The notes: generated by a model from the letters alone, not told the origin. DNA of 64,000 bases from an uncultured Acidobacteriaceae bacterium (GCA_903849645.1 CAINJJ010000037.1:62001-126000), one strand, 5' to 3'. Numbered from the stretch's first letter, positions 17,454 through 28,615 are shown. Numbers and translations are program-made.

Positions 17454-17574
17454 AGTTTTTAGGGATAGCGAATCAGCAGGTCGGCGAGTCAGCAGTTCAG
17501 CGGGCGCACGGGCGGGCGGAGGCCATCAGCCTCAAGGATACAGGAGTGAAGCCTTGCCGCCGCACCGCAGGCGC

Positions 17575-19980
17575 TTACTGCCGGGCCGCCTGCCCGCCCA
17601 ACCCATCGCCCGGCGGCACCGCGGGCAGCGCCTCTGCCTCCACCAGACCCTGCAGCGGGCTCTCCAGCGCCAGCGCCAGCACCTCATCCATCTGATCCAC
17701 AAAGTGCAGCTTCATCGCCTTCTTGATGTTGTCCGGCAGCTCGGCGATGTCTTTCTCGTTGGCGCGTGGCAAAATGATCTCAAAGACGCCGGCTCTCAGC
17801 GCCGCCAGCAGCTTCTCCTTCAGCCCGCCAATCGCCAGCACCTTGCCGCGCAGCGTGATCTCCCCGGTCATGGCGATGTCCCGCCGCACCGGAATCTTGG
17901 TCAGGGCGCTCGCCAGCGCTGTCGCCATCGTGATGCCCGCCGATGGGCCGTCCTTGGGAATCGCCCCCTCCGGCACATGCAGGTGCAGGTCCACGTTGCG
18001 ATAGAACTCGCGGGTCAACCCCAGCGCCTGCGCCCGGCCGCGGATATAGCTGAGCGCCGCCTGCGCCGACTCCTGCATCACGTCGCCCAGTTGCCCCGTG
18101 ATGGTGAGCTTGCCCTTGCCGTCCAGCACTTGCACCTCGGTGGTCAGAATGCTGCCTCCCACCTCGGTCCAGGCCAGCCCGGTCACCAGGCCCACTTCAC
18201 TCTTCTCGTGCACCTCGGAGTCGCGATACCGCGCCACGCCCAGGAACTCGTGAATGTTCTGCGCGTTCAGCTCTTCCTTGTGCTTGGCCCCGGATTTGAC
18301 CACCCGTCGCGCCACCTTGCGGCACACGTTGCCCAGTTCGCGCTCCAGGTTCCGCACCCCGGCCTCGCGCGTATAGTTGCGGATGATCTCAAGAATCGCA
18401 TCGTCCTTGAACACGATGTTCTTCTCGCTCAAGCCTGTCTGCTCCCGCTGCTTCTTCACCAGGTACTGCCGCGCAATCTCCAGCTTCTCCTGCTCGGTGT
18501 AGCCCTGCAGCCGCAGCACTTCCATGCGATCCTGAAGCGCCGCCGGAATGGTGTGCATCACGTTGGCCGTGGCCACAAACAGAACCTGCGACAGGTCGTA
18601 GTCCACGTCCAGGTAGTGGTCCTGGAAGGCCGTATTCTGCTCCGGGTCCAGCACCTCCAGCAGCGCTGACGCGGGATCGCCGCGGAAGTCCGACGCCATC
18701 TTGTCCACTTCGTCCAGCAGGAAGACCGGGTTCTTGGTCCCCGCCCGCTTCATGTGCTGGATGATCTGCCCCGGCAGCGCGCCGATATAGGTGCGCCGAT
18801 GCCCGCGAATCTCCGCCTCGTCGCGCACTCCGCCCAGGGAGAGCCGCACAAACTTGCGCCCTGTCGCCTTGGCAATCGACATGCCCAGCGACGTCTTGCC
18901 CACCCCCGGCGGCCCGGCGAAACAGAGAATCGATCCCTTCGGATTTTTCACCAACTGGCGCACCGCCAGAAACTCCAGGATGCGGTCCTTGATCTTTTCC
19001 AGCCCGTAGTGGTCCGCGTTCAGCACCTTCTCGGCGTATTCGATCGACCGCGTCTCCTTCGACCGCTTCTTCCACGGCACAGCCAGCAGCCAGTCAATGT
19101 AGTTGCGGCTGACGGTCGACTCGGCCGACATTGGCGGCATGGCTTCCAGCTTCTTGAGCTCCTGAATCGCCTTGTCCAGCACTTCCTTGGGCATCCCGGC
19201 GGCTTCTATCTTCTTGCGCAGCTCGTCATACTCGCTCTTTTCGCCCCGGCCCAGTTCCTTCTGGATAGCCTTGATCTTCTCGTTGAGGTAGTACTCCTTC
19301 TGCGCCCGCTCCATCTGCCGCTTCACACGCGACTGAATGTTGCGGTCCAGGTCCAGCTTTTCAATCTCCACATCCAGAACGTCCGCAATGCGAGCCAGCC
19401 GCGCCGCGGGATCGAAGATGGCCAGCAGTTCCTGCTTTTCGTCAATCCCCAGTTGCAGGTTGGCCGCAATGGTGTCCGACAGCTTGGCCGGCTCGTCCAT
19501 CCTCACCGTGGCGATGATGGTCTCGTAGTTCAGCGACTGCTGCAGCTTCACGTATTGCTCAAAGAGCGAGGTCACGCGCTGCATCAACTGCTCCACAGCC
19601 GGCGTCATCTCAAACTGGCTCTTGCCCAGCCGCACCGTGGCCACAAAAAAGCCGTCGCGGTCGTGCACGTCGGTCGACTTGGCGCGCTCCACGCCCTCCA
19701 CCAGCACCTTGATGTTGCCATCCGGCATCTTCACGCTCTGCACGATATTGCAGATCGAACCCACCTGAAAAATGTCCTTGGGCTTTGGCTCGTCGATGGA
19801 GGCGTCATGCTGCGTGGCGAGAAATATCTTGCGGTCCCCGTTTAGCGCCTCTTCCAGCGCGCGCACGCTCGACTCGCGGCCCACCACAAAGGGCGTCATC
19901 ATATAAGGAAAAATCACCATGTCCCGAATGGGCATCATGGGCAGCTTGCGTGTTTCTGTCTTTTCACGAGGTGCGGTCAT
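17575..19980 (-). CDS. lon: ATP-dependent protease Lon
   Basis: [15 protein letters not shown] Walker [16 protein letters not shown] catalytic Ser region. Confidence 0.97.
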   Translation of the reverse strand: MTAPREKTETRKLPMMPIRDMVIFPYMMTPFVVGRESSVRALEEALNGDRKIFLATQHDASIDEPKPKDIFQVGSICNIVQSVKMPDGNIKVLVEGVERAKSTDVHDRDGFFVATVRLGKSQFEMTPAVEQLMQRVTSLFEQYVKLQQSLNYETIIATVRMDEPAKLSDTIAANLQLGIDEKQELLAIFDPAARLARIADVLDVEIEKLDLDRNIQSRVKRQMERAQKEYYLNEKIKAIQKELGRGEKSEYDELRKKIEAAGMPKEVLDKAIQELKKLEAMPPMSAESTVSRNYIDWLLAVPWKKRSKETRSIEYAEKVLNADHYGLEKIKDRILEFLAVRQLVKNPKGSILCFAGPPGVGKTSLGMSIAKATGRKFVRLSLGGVRDEAEIRGHRRTYIGALPGQIIQHMKRAGTKNPVFLLDEVDKMASDFRGDPASALLEVLDPEQNTAFQDHYLDVDYDLSQVLFVATANVMHTIPAALQDRMEVLRLQGYTEQEKLEIARQYLVKKQREQTGLSEKNIVFKDDAILEIIRNYTREAGVRNLERELGNVCRKVARRVVKSGAKHKEELNAQNIHEFLGVARYRDSEVHEKSEVGLVTGLAWTEVGGSILTTEVQVLDGKGKLTITGQLGDVMQESAQAALSYIRGRAQALGLTREFYRNVDLHLHVPEGAIPKDGPSAGITMATALASALTKIPVRRDIAMTGEITLRGKVLAIGGLKEKLLAALRAGVFEIILPRANEKDIAELPDNIKKAMKLHFVDQMDEVLALALESPLQGLVEAEALPAVPPGDGLGGQAARQ

Positions 19981-19984
19981 CGGG

Positions 19985-20227
19985 TCACCATGGGGTTTGG
20001 ACGGGCGAAAAGCTGTCCGGTTTATAAGCTGCCGCGGAACTGCTGTTGGGATTGTACACCAGATCGTCTGTAACCCATTGATTAGGCTTTAGATACGCCG
20101 TAAACAACTCATTCCAGATTAGATCAGCCCAATCCTGGGGCCTCCCAGGAGGCGCCCGGCAGATGAGTTCAGGGCAATCCATTTCAGCCCAGTCGGAAGG
20201 TTCGATTCCGTCCTGGGTTGAAAGCAT
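19985..20227 (-). CDS. Small orphan ORF directly downstream of vgrG
   Basis: 80 aa [47 protein letters not shown]...; same strand, about 30 bp after vgrG stop. Confidence 0.45.
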   Translation of the reverse strand: MLSTQDGIEPSDWAEMDCPELICRAPPGRPQDWADLIWNELFTAYLKPNQWVTDDLVYNPNSSSAAAYKPDSFSPVQTPW

Positions 20228-20259
20228 CAACGTACCTTGGGAGAATGCGGCGATCCCGC

Positions 20260-22335
20260 CTACATCTTGCCGCCCTTGGTGCCGTCATCCGCCTCATCCG
20301 GTGCGGCTGGATCACCTGGGTCTTTCAGTTGGCCGGGCTGGCCCGGAATCGCGGCGCCGCCCGAGTTGATCAGAACCATGGTGCCGGAGATGGCGATGCC
20401 TGCCGGCGTGATGGCGATGAAGCCACCCGAACCCTTGAGGCACAGGTTCATGCCGGCCTCCAGGATCACGTTCATCCCGCCCTTGAGGTAGACGTCCATC
20501 CCCGCGTCGAGGGTATAGTTCATGCCCACCTTCTCCGCATGATTCATCCCGATCTTCAGAGAGAAGTCCTGTCCCACCTTCTCGCTCAGGTCCATACCAA
20601 CGTTGATGTCCGACTTGCCGCCAATCTTCGCGACTGAATCGCCCTTGATCTCGCGATCGTGCTTTCCCTTTACCAGTTCCGCCTGATCGCCCTTCACAAT
20701 CAGCGAGTCCTTGGCCCCGATGACCCGCCGGTGATCGTTCTCAACGCGCAGATCCATGTCCTTTTCCGCATTGATGAAGATCTGCTCGTTGCCCGCCTTG
20801 TCCTCGAAGCGCAGCTCATTCGCATTATCCGCCCCGCCGCCCTTGCTGCTGCGGGTCAGTATGCCGGAACGTGTGCTCGCGTCCGGCAGCGCATACTTGG
20901 GAACATTCACGCCGTTGTACACCGAGCCGGTCACAATCGGGCAATCGGGGTCCCCATCGAGGAACTGGACGATCACCTCATCCTTCAAGCGCGGCCAGAA
21001 GTAGGTGCCCCAGCCGTTGCCTGCCCAGCTTTGCGCCACGCGCACCCAGGTATTGTCCATCGTCGAGTAAGAGGTGTCCCGCACCTTGTCCCAGAAGAAC
21101 TGAACGCAGACCCGCCCCAGCTTGTCGATGAACATCTCCTCGCCGCTTGGCGAGACCACAACCGCCGTCTGGGGTCCGGGAATCCTGGGCTTCGCCGCGG
21201 TGCGCAGGGGCTTGAAGACGATATCCGCCGAAATCGCCGCGAATCGATTCTCATAAGGGTTGGCCACGCTCTCCGCGCTCGACCGGTACGAAGGCACCTG
21301 GCTCACCTGGCACGAGACCGACGTCAGCAGATACTTCTTGTTCCAGTCATCCTTGAGATGCTTGCTGAGCGTAAACGTATAGCCCGCACACAGCGAACGC
21401 GCCGTCGAGGTTCCGTGAAACACCTCCGCAACCGCGTCCGACGCCTTCAGCCGGGAATCGCGAAACAGCGTTGCAAAATCCGGCTTGGTCAGTTGCGAGT
21501 CCGTGAGTTTGACATAGCCCTCTTCCCCAGCCGGGTAAACATAACTCTCATAGGCATTGATGCCAAAGTCGCTGGCGCTCGCGCTGGCTTCCACGGGATG
21601 CGCGGCATACGTGCGATGGTCGTAATCCTTGGTCGAGTGCTTTCCAGTCACCATGGTCGCGGTCGAGTTCAACTCGGTCACCTTCGATCCATACGTGCCC
21701 TCCTGCCCCGCCATGCTCAACTCAAATTCGACCGCGGACGAAACCGGGCAGTCCGTGTAGGCGGTCCGGTCGTCGGCAAGGTGGATCGTGTTGTCCTGGT
21801 CAGTGTGCTCAAACCAGTAGAAAATCCCGCTTTCCTCCAGGAGGCGCGTCACAAAGTGAAAATCCGACTCGGCGTATTGGGTGCAATACTCCAGCGCCTT
21901 ATAGGAGAAGGTGGTGTCGTCGGTCACGGAAAGCGCATATTCGCCAAGCACCTCCTTCACCACGTCCACCACTGTCTTCCCCTGGAAGACCCGGCAGGTC
22001 GAATTCAGCGTCAACTGCCACATGCCGGGAACAATCCTAGCCCGGTAAGTATCGAATTCGATGTCGCCCCCGGTTTGCTCGAACGACGCGATAATGCCGT
22101 TGATATAGCGCGAGCCCGCCACTTCGCTGAGCGCAATGGAGACGCACACCCGCGCGGCGATCAAGGACTTGACATCGATTGTGGTTCCAGCAACCGCGAA
22201 CAGCTCCGCATGATACTCGAAGAGACGCGAGATTCCCTCGCTCCCGTCCAGCGATTCAATGAGCAGCGTGTCCCTGCCCGCCGGGCTTGAGAACACCATC
22301 AAACGATCTGTTTGTGTCGGGTCTGGCATGGCCAA
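20260..22335 (-). CDS. vgrG: Type VI secretion tip protein VgrG
   Basis: Fused gp27/gp5-like; WVRVAQSWAGNGWGTYFWPRLKDEVIVQFLDGDPDCPIVTGSVYN; GMN/KVG needle repeats. Confidence 0.95.
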   Translation of the reverse strand: MAMPDPTQTDRLMVFSSPAGRDTLLIESLDGSEGISRLFEYHAELFAVAGTTIDVKSLIAARVCVSIALSEVAGSRYINGIIASFEQTGGDIEFDTYRARIVPGMWQLTLNSTCRVFQGKTVVDVVKEVLGEYALSVTDDTTFSYKALEYCTQYAESDFHFVTRLLEESGIFYWFEHTDQDNTIHLADDRTAYTDCPVSSAVEFELSMAGQEGTYGSKVTELNSTATMVTGKHSTKDYDHRTYAAHPVEASASASDFGINAYESYVYPAGEEGYVKLTDSQLTKPDFATLFRDSRLKASDAVAEVFHGTSTARSLCAGYTFTLSKHLKDDWNKKYLLTSVSCQVSQVPSYRSSAESVANPYENRFAAISADIVFKPLRTAAKPRIPGPQTAVVVSPSGEEMFIDKLGRVCVQFFWDKVRDTSYSTMDNTWVRVAQSWAGNGWGTYFWPRLKDEVIVQFLDGDPDCPIVTGSVYNGVNVPKYALPDASTRSGILTRSSKGGGADNANELRFEDKAGNEQIFINAEKDMDLRVENDHRRVIGAKDSLIVKGDQAELVKGKHDREIKGDSVAKIGGKSDINVGMDLSEKVGQDFSLKIGMNHAEKVGMNYTLDAGMDVYLKGGMNVILEAGMNLCLKGSGGFIAITPAGIAISGTMVLINSGGAAIPGQPGQLKDPGDPAAPDEADDGTKGGKM

Positions 22336-22362
22336 CCTGCCTATTCTACAAACGGTGAAGAG

Positions 22363-22392
22363 GGCGGCCCGCCGCTTCCGCGCCGGGCCGCC
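22363..22392. terminator. Hairpin between clpV and vgrG
   Basis: ggcggcccg-N12-cgggccgcc. Confidence 0.5.
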
Positions 22393-22399
22393 ATGCTAT

Positions 22400-25096
22400 C
22401 TAGGATACTGCGTCCCATTCATAAGTGAGCGAGCCATCCTTGACTGAAACACTCACCCGCTCCGATGTCGCTCCCTCCGCAATCCGGCCCAGAATCTGCC
22501 GGGAGAGATCAGGAAGCATCGTGTTCGAGAGAATGTTGTCCACGTTTCTGGCGCCGCTCTCCACCTCGGTGCAGCGCGCCGCCACTTCGTTCACAAATGC
22601 ATCATCGTATGCGAAGGCGATCTTGTGCGACTCTGCCAGCCGCTTCTCGATCTTGCCCAGCTTCAGGCGAATGATCTTCTTGAGCGACTCATCCCGCACA
22701 GGATAATAGGGAATGATCAGCAGTCTCCCCAGGAAGGCCGGCTTGAAAATCTTGTTCAGTTCCGGCTTCAGCGCAGTCACCAGTCCCTTGCTGTCCGGCA
22801 TGGTCTCCGGGTCCGCGCACAGCTTCATGAACGTGTCCGTCGCCGCGTTGCTCGTCAGCAGGATGATGGTGTTGCGGAAGTCGATCTCGCGCCCTTCCCC
22901 GTCTTCCATCCGGCCCTTGTCAAAGACCTGGTAGAAGAGCTCCAGCACGTCTGGATGCGCCTTCTCGACCTCGTCCAGCAGCACCACCGAATAGGGCCGC
23001 CGCCGCACAGCTTCCGTCAGTACGCCGCCCTCGCCGTAGCCCACATACCCCGGAGGCGAACCCTTCAGGGTCGACACCGTATGGCTTTCCTGGAACTCCG
23101 ACATGTTGATGGTGATCATGTTGCGCTCGCCGCCGTAGAGCACGTCCGACAGGGCAATCGCCGTCTCCGTCTTGCCCACGCCGCTCGGCCCCACCAGCAG
23201 GAAAACGCCCACCGGCTTGACCGGGTCGTCGAGATTGGCCCGCGAGGTCAGAATCCGCTCGGCAATCGCCGCCAGCCCGTGATCCTGCCCGATCACCCGC
23301 TTCTTCAGGTGCTCGTCCAGCTTGAGCACCGTGTCAATCTCGTTGCGCACCATCTTGCCCAGCGGAATCCCTGTCCAGGCCGAGATGACCTCGCCCACAA
23401 TCTGCGCGTCCACTGACACGCGAATCAGCCCAAGCTCGCCCTGCAGCGTGCTCAGTTCCGCCTCCAGGCTGGCCAGCTCCGCCTGCGCCTCGGCCGTGTT
23501 GATCGGCGCCTCGGCAACTTCCTTGCCGTCGGCGCCCACAGCCTTCTTGCCCTTTCCTTCCAGGCTTGCCTGCAGGTCGCGAATCTTCGTGACCAGGTCC
23601 TTTTCCTTGGTCCATTGCTCTTCCAGGACCGCCAGCTCCGCCTTGGCCTTGACCGTGTGCTCTTCCAGTTCGGCCAGGCGCTCTGCGTGGTTGGCTCCAA
23701 TCACCGTCTCCCGGTCCAGAACACGCTTCTGCACCGCCAGTGCGTCGAGACGACGCTGCAGGTCTTCCATCCGCGGCGGAATCGAGTTCTGCCCCAGCGC
23801 CAGCCGCGCGCAGGCCGTATCCAGCACGCTGACCGCCTTGTCGGGAAGCTGACGGCCGGCAATATAACGATGCGAAAGCTTCACCGTCGCCGTGATCGCC
23901 TCGTCCAGAATCCGCAGGTTGTGGTGCTTCTCCAGCGACCCCGCAATGCCCCGCAGCATCGTGCAGGCAACCTCTTCTGTCGGCTCCTCCACCTTCACCA
24001 CCTGGAACCGCCGGGCCAGCGCCGGGTCTTTCTCAAAGTACTTCTTGTACTCCGACCACGTGGTTGCCGCGATGGTGCGCAGCTCGCCGCGCGCCAGCGC
24101 CGGCTTCAGCAGGTTGGCCGCGTCGTTCTGCCCCGCCTGCCCGCCCGCGCCGATCATGGTGTGCGCCTCGTCAATGAACAGAATGATCCGTTCCGTCGAG
24201 GACTTCACCTCGTTGATCAGTCCCTTGAGCCGGTTTTCAAACTCGCCCTTCACGCCAGCTCCAGCCTGCAGCAGCGCCAGGTCCAGGCTGTGGACGCGCA
24301 CGCCCTGCAGCGCGGGAGGCACATCCCCCTGCGCCACGCGGTTGGCAAAGCCCTCCACCACGGCCGTCTTGCCCACGCCCGCCTCACCCGTCAGGATGGG
24401 GTTGTTCTGGCGGCGGCGCATCAGAATGTCGATCATCTGCCGCACTTCGTGGTCGCGTCCCAGCACCGGGTCAATCTTGCCCGCCTTGGCGTTCGCCGTC
24501 AGGTCCACCGTGTACTGGTCCAGATGCGGCGTCTTGCCGCGCCCCGGCGCAGCCCCGCCATCCGCCCCGCCCGCATCTGCCGCGCTCGCGGGTTCTGAGC
24601 TGCCCAGGTTGGTCTGCAGCTCTTTTGATTGGGCCACAATCTGATAGAAGTTGGCGCGCAGGCCCTCCACCTGGATCAGGTTCAGTTCCTTGCTGATGCT
24701 CTTGGCCATCCGCGAGAGATCGTCATTGCCCAGCAGCGCCAGCAGCGTAAAGCCCGTGCGGATGCTGCCCGCGTTGTAGTCGATGCTCGCCACCGTCCAC
24801 GCCTCGGAGAGCATCTTCACCACCGCCGGGCTGAACGCAGGCGACCGCGCATTGCCGCTCTTCAGCGAGTCCAGGCTGCGCTCCACATCCTTGGTCAGCC
24901 GCGAACGGTCGATGCCAAAGTTCTTCAGAATGGCCGCAACGTCGTTGTCGCTGCCATCGAGCACTCGCAACAGGTAGTGCTCAATCTCGATGTCGTAGTG
25001 CGTTCGGGCAACGCAAAGGCCGGCCGCCGACTCGAGTGCCCGGCGAGTAGTGTCGTTCAGCTTGTCGATCAATGCCTTCAGGTTTGTGCTCATCAT
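22400..25096 (-). CDS. tssH: Type VI secretion ATPase TssH (ClpV)
   Basis: Two AAA+ modules (GEAGVGKTAVVEG, GPSGVGKTETAIAL); GAAPGRGKTPHLDQYTVDLTANAKAGKIDPVLGRD typical of ClpV1. Confidence 0.95.
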   Translation of the reverse strand: MMSTNLKALIDKLNDTTRRALESAAGLCVARTHYDIEIEHYLLRVLDGSDNDVAAILKNFGIDRSRLTKDVERSLDSLKSGNARSPAFSPAVVKMLSEAWTVASIDYNAGSIRTGFTLLALLGNDDLSRMAKSISKELNLIQVEGLRANFYQIVAQSKELQTNLGSSEPASAADAGGADGGAAPGRGKTPHLDQYTVDLTANAKAGKIDPVLGRDHEVRQMIDILMRRRQNNPILTGEAGVGKTAVVEGFANRVAQGDVPPALQGVRVHSLDLALLQAGAGVKGEFENRLKGLINEVKSSTERIILFIDEAHTMIGAGGQAGQNDAANLLKPALARGELRTIAATTWSEYKKYFEKDPALARRFQVVKVEEPTEEVACTMLRGIAGSLEKHHNLRILDEAITATVKLSHRYIAGRQLPDKAVSVLDTACARLALGQNSIPPRMEDLQRRLDALAVQKRVLDRETVIGANHAERLAELEEHTVKAKAELAVLEEQWTKEKDLVTKIRDLQASLEGKGKKAVGADGKEVAEAPINTAEAQAELASLEAELSTLQGELGLIRVSVDAQIVGEVISAWTGIPLGKMVRNEIDTVLKLDEHLKKRVIGQDHGLAAIAERILTSRANLDDPVKPVGVFLLVGPSGVGKTETAIALSDVLYGGERNMITINMSEFQESHTVSTLKGSPPGYVGYGEGGVLTEAVRRRPYSVVLLDEVEKAHPDVLELFYQVFDKGRMEDGEGREIDFRNTIILLTSNAATDTFMKLCADPETMPDSKGLVTALKPELNKIFKPAFLGRLLIIPYYPVRDESLKKIIRLKLGKIEKRLAESHKIAFAYDDAFVNEVAARCTEVESGARNVDNILSNTMLPDLSRQILGRIAEGATSERVSVSVKDGSLTYEWDAVS

Positions 25097-25125
25097 GTCC
25101 CTCGTGGATTGAATTCCGTTCTCAA

Positions 25126-26157
25126 CTACTGCACCAGATAGGTCGCGTCTGCCGGGTCGCGCGTCAGCGGCCTGGTCTTGAGCCAGCTCACCAGGCCAAG
25201 CTGCGGCCCCGCCTTGCCTTCCGAACCCAACTCGCATGCCGGCGCATCCGCGCGCGCCAGCACCAGTTGCACCTCGGTCTCATAACTGCCGTTGGAGTAG
25301 AGCCGCAGCCACGCCGCAAGCTCCTTGTACGCCTCCTGCCCCGGCAAAAACATCAGGTACTGCTGCAGCGGCATCGGCCCAAGCGAAACGCGGATTCTGC
25401 CATGCATATCCAGCACTTCGTCTCCGGCAACCACGCCCACGCCCAGCCGCTCGTTGGCCCCGCCCAGCCCGTTGAAGCAGGTTTGGTTCTCCGGCTCCAG
25501 CTTCCGCCACGTCCCCGCGAACTGCTGAATCTTCACCGGCACGTCAAAGTAATCCTGCAAAAGCTGCTGCAGCGCCGCGGCGGACCGCGAGTGCCGCGCC
25601 AGCAGCCCCGCATAGTTCAGGTAGGCCTCATCCTCAAAGCCTCCCCGCACGTGCAAATCACCCGTGCCGAGCCCCAGAACGTCCAGCATCCGCAGCGTGA
25701 TCGGGTCCTCGCGCGTCCGTTCATATTCGATGTAGAAGCGGTACTTGCCCCACCCGCGATAGAAGAACGAAATCATGCGATGGTTGAACATGTCCAGAAA
25801 CTCTTCCATCGCGTGATCTTTTTGCCGCGCCCGCGCAATCAGGTGCTCTGTATACGCCGCCGGCATCACCGAGATGGCCGCGCACAGTCCCATGAACTGC
25901 ACGGTCATCTTCAGCTTCCCGTCTTCCCTGCGCTTCAGGTCCTGAATCTCGCTCGGAGGAAACGAAAGCGTGGTCAGGGCCGAGAACCGGATCGTCTCGT
26001 CCTGCGGCGAAATGAAGTACCCCACCGGCTTCGCATCCGGCTCCATGCGCTGCAACAGGCGCACCGCCTGAAAGAAGTGCACCCGGAAAGGCTCTTCGTC
26101 CAGCATCTTGTTCAGATTCGTCAAAGCAACGCTTGATCTCCCGCTCTCGGTGGCCAT
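25126..26157 (-). CDS. tssG: Type VI baseplate subunit TssG
   Basis: FFQAVRLLQRMEP...FSALTTLSFPPSEI...MTVQFMGL; position next to tssF. Confidence 0.92.
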   Translation of the reverse strand: MATESGRSSVALTNLNKMLDEEPFRVHFFQAVRLLQRMEPDAKPVGYFISPQDETIRFSALTTLSFPPSEIQDLKRREDGKLKMTVQFMGLCAAISVMPAAYTEHLIARARQKDHAMEEFLDMFNHRMISFFYRGWGKYRFYIEYERTREDPITLRMLDVLGLGTGDLHVRGGFEDEAYLNYAGLLARHSRSAAALQQLLQDYFDVPVKIQQFAGTWRKLEPENQTCFNGLGGANERLGVGVVAGDEVLDMHGRIRVSLGPMPLQQYLMFLPGQEAYKELAAWLRLYSNGSYETEVQLVLARADAPACELGSEGKAGPQLGLVSWLKTRPLTRDPADATYLVQ

Positions 26158-27968
26158 TTTCCCAGTACCTCCTTTCTCAGAGTGCTGCGCGCCGTCAACT
26201 GCGCAAAGCTGTTCATGGTGGCGTACCCGGCCAGGAACCGGTCCAGAACCGCGCCGAAAAGGTACAACCCGCCGCCGGCAAACTGCTGCTCGTCAAACTC
26301 CATCTCCACCTGGGTCCCGCGCGCGGGCACCAGCCCATAGGGCGAGTCCACCAGCGCAAAGTTCGGAGACGACTTCATCTTCAAGATCGAGCCCACCTGG
26401 TTCTCGCTCGACTGCAGGTCCGTCATGTTGTGCAGCCGCAAGATCTCCTGCATCGCCGGACGCCCCTCTTCGTTCAGCGAGAGGTAGTTCAACGACAGCA
26501 GCGAGATCAGCCGCCACATCGTGTCCTTGCCCGTCGGCACGCTGACGCTCGGGGTGGGACGGCGCAATGCCGTTACCGTCTTCGCCACCGCAAATCCCGG
26601 CACGTCAAAGTCCCCCGCCTCCGCGCCAAAGTTGAACCGCGTCGGCAGATCGAAGTTCGAGCACAGCGTCTTCACCATCAGCACATCGGCGTCCGGCTCG
26701 GTAAAACTCCCCGTCAGGTCCACCACCGAGATGGTCATCGTCGACGGCTGCCGCTCTCCAATCTCGTTGGAGTGCCGGTTGGCCACCCAGAAGGCCAGAT
26801 CCTTGCGCTTCCGTGTCTGGTGCCGATAGGCATGAAGAGGTTCCACCACCTGCGAAAGCCGCAGCCGCGGGTTCGACGCCACCACCTCCTCAATGCTGAA
26901 GATCTCCATGATCGTCGAGTGACGGCTGTCGGGAATGATGGTGTACTCGTGGCGCGTGTGGCTCAGCAGGATAGGCTTGGCCGTCTGCGGAAAGATGTTG
27001 ACAGCCGGGGTGCAGCTCAGTCGGAACGTCCGCTCGTTCACGCCCAGCTCCAGCACCTGCTGCCGCTCCGCCCGCTCGAAGCGCGAAAACAGAAAGACCA
27101 GCTCCGCTTCTTCCCCAAAGCCCGACTGCCCCAGCGCCTCCAGCCCTTCCAGTTCAAAAAACAGGAACTTCTCCGGAAACGCAAAATATTCCTGCAGCAG
27201 CCGGTGCCCGTCCATCGAGCGGCGCACAAAGGGCAAAAGGCTCTCCTCGGGAGAAAAGCCCACCATCTTCAGGTTGCCCGGTTCCAGGCTGATCAGCCGC
27301 TGGTCGTTCTTGGGGTCGCGCAGTTGAATCTCGATGCAGTTCTGCGAGAACAGCTCATAGAGCGGATAGGTGACGCTCGCATCGCCCGACAGGTGGAAGC
27401 GCAGCCGCGAAATGGGCAGCCCTTCAAAGATCACATCCTTGTTGCAGCGCAGTCTCAGCCGCGCCGCGGACACCGCCTGCGAGGCCACGGTCGCGCGCGG
27501 CGGCCGCTGCATCCTCTCCGGCTGGCGCCACTCCGCCGAGGCCACTGAAAAAGGCCAGAGATCCACGTCATACGACGTGCTGAAGCGGCAGGGCAGTTCC
27601 TCCACCGCCGCCTTGGTCACCAGTTGCGTGCCCCGCGGAACGCGCGCCCCGGCCGTCTTCTTGCCCTGCGCCGGGTCCGCCTGGCACTCCACAATCGTCA
27701 CCGACGGAATGGGCCGCAGATAACCTGGATGAATCATCTTGATCAGCGCTTCGCTGATCTCCGGAAAGTCGTCGTCGATGCGCCGGTGAACGCGCGCCGC
27801 CAGAAACGCAAAGCCCTCGAGAAGCCGGTTGACGTGCGGGTCTTCGCAGTGGTCCGGGTCCAGCAGCAGCCTGCCTGCCACCTGCGGATACTTGCGCGCA
27901 AACTCCCCGCCCATCTGGCGCAAATAGGTCAACTCGCGCTCATAATATTCCAGCAATTCTTCGCGCAT
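26121..27968 (-). CDS. tssF: Type VI baseplate subunit TssF
   Basis: LLEYYERELTYLRQMGGEFARKYPQVAGRL...DPHVNRLLEGFAFLAARV. Confidence 0.95.
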   Translation of the reverse strand: MREELLEYYERELTYLRQMGGEFARKYPQVAGRLLLDPDHCEDPHVNRLLEGFAFLAARVHRRIDDDFPEISEALIKMIHPGYLRPIPSVTIVECQADPAQGKKTAGARVPRGTQLVTKAAVEELPCRFSTSYDVDLWPFSVASAEWRQPERMQRPPRATVASQAVSAARLRLRCNKDVIFEGLPISRLRFHLSGDASVTYPLYELFSQNCIEIQLRDPKNDQRLISLEPGNLKMVGFSPEESLLPFVRRSMDGHRLLQEYFAFPEKFLFFELEGLEALGQSGFGEEAELVFLFSRFERAERQQVLELGVNERTFRLSCTPAVNIFPQTAKPILLSHTRHEYTIIPDSRHSTIMEIFSIEEVVASNPRLRLSQVVEPLHAYRHQTRKRKDLAFWVANRHSNEIGERQPSTMTISVVDLTGSFTEPDADVLMVKTLCSNFDLPTRFNFGAEAGDFDVPGFAVAKTVTALRRPTPSVSVPTGKDTMWRLISLLSLNYLSLNEEGRPAMQEILRLHNMTDLQSSENQVGSILKMKSSPNFALVDSPYGLVPARGTQVEMEFDEQQFAGGGLYLFGAVLDRFLAGYATMNSFAQLTARSTLRKEVLGKWPPRAGDQALL

Positions 27969-27971
27969 TGC

Positions 27972-28436
27972 CTATTTCACCTCGTACTCGCCGCTGATCA
28001 ACTCCAGCACTGTATCAAATTTAATCTCCTCTTCCGTGTTTTCGTATCGAAGCAGCCCCTCGATATGAAACTTGATGCTCCGGTTCAGAGTATCCGTACG
28101 CGACAAAAATACCTTTGGATTGCGAATCCTCGGTTCATGTGTCCGAATGCACTTTTCAATGGCCGCAGTCAGGGCGCCCGTGTCCTTGCCCGCCGATCCG
28201 TCATAGCTGTGAATGTCGGGCAAGCCGTAGTTCACGATCGAAGCGCTCACGCCCGGATACCCATCGATCCCCGGAATGATGGCCTGCCGCGTATTCAGCA
28301 GCCACTCCACATCCCGCTTGAGCGCATCGCGATACATCGCCAGCGAAGTGGCGCGCGTGTCCGGCCACTGGTCCACATCCATCAGGCGGTCCACCAGCGA
28401 CTGGGTAATCAGGAGTTCTGACTTTAGCCTGGCCAT
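27972..28436 (-). CDS. tssE: Type VI baseplate subunit TssE (gp25-like)
   Basis: VEWLLNTRQAIIPGIDGYPGVSASIVNYGLPD; gp25-like C-terminal region. Confidence 0.92.
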   Translation of the reverse strand: MARLKSELLITQSLVDRLMDVDQWPDTRATSLAMYRDALKRDVEWLLNTRQAIIPGIDGYPGVSASIVNYGLPDIHSYDGSAGKDTGALTAAIEKCIRTHEPRIRNPKVFLSRTDTLNRSIKFHIEGLLRYENTEEEIKFDTVLELISGEYEVK

Positions 28437-28615
28437 GCTCCCCCCCCCGCCCTCCGTTGACCTGCCCATAAGATTGAAGAGTTGCCGAACCGCGATCCGA
28501 GGATGCGGGCGCCCCCCGGCCACCCTCATCCAATTGGCCGCGGGCTGGATTCAGCCACCCGGCTTCTTCGCGCCCAATACGCCGCGTCCGTTCCTCAAAA
28601 ATGCCTCACCGCGGA

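Noticed and set aside
17465-17510. gcgaatcagcaggtcggcgagtcagcagttcagc short repeats upstream of engB
   Set aside because: Degenerate, short, no palindrome or copy elsewhere noticed
20195-20220. tRNA-like T-loop ggttcgattcc downstream of vgrG
   Set aside because: No matching acceptor stem, D-arm or anticodon arm upstream; only a short imperfect hairpin
20659-22290. 543-aa ORF antisense to vgrG (and similar long ones at 1427-2884, 18754-19845, 35922-37340)
   Set aside because: Arg/His/Leu-biased antisense frames with no recognisable motif, fully overlapping real genes
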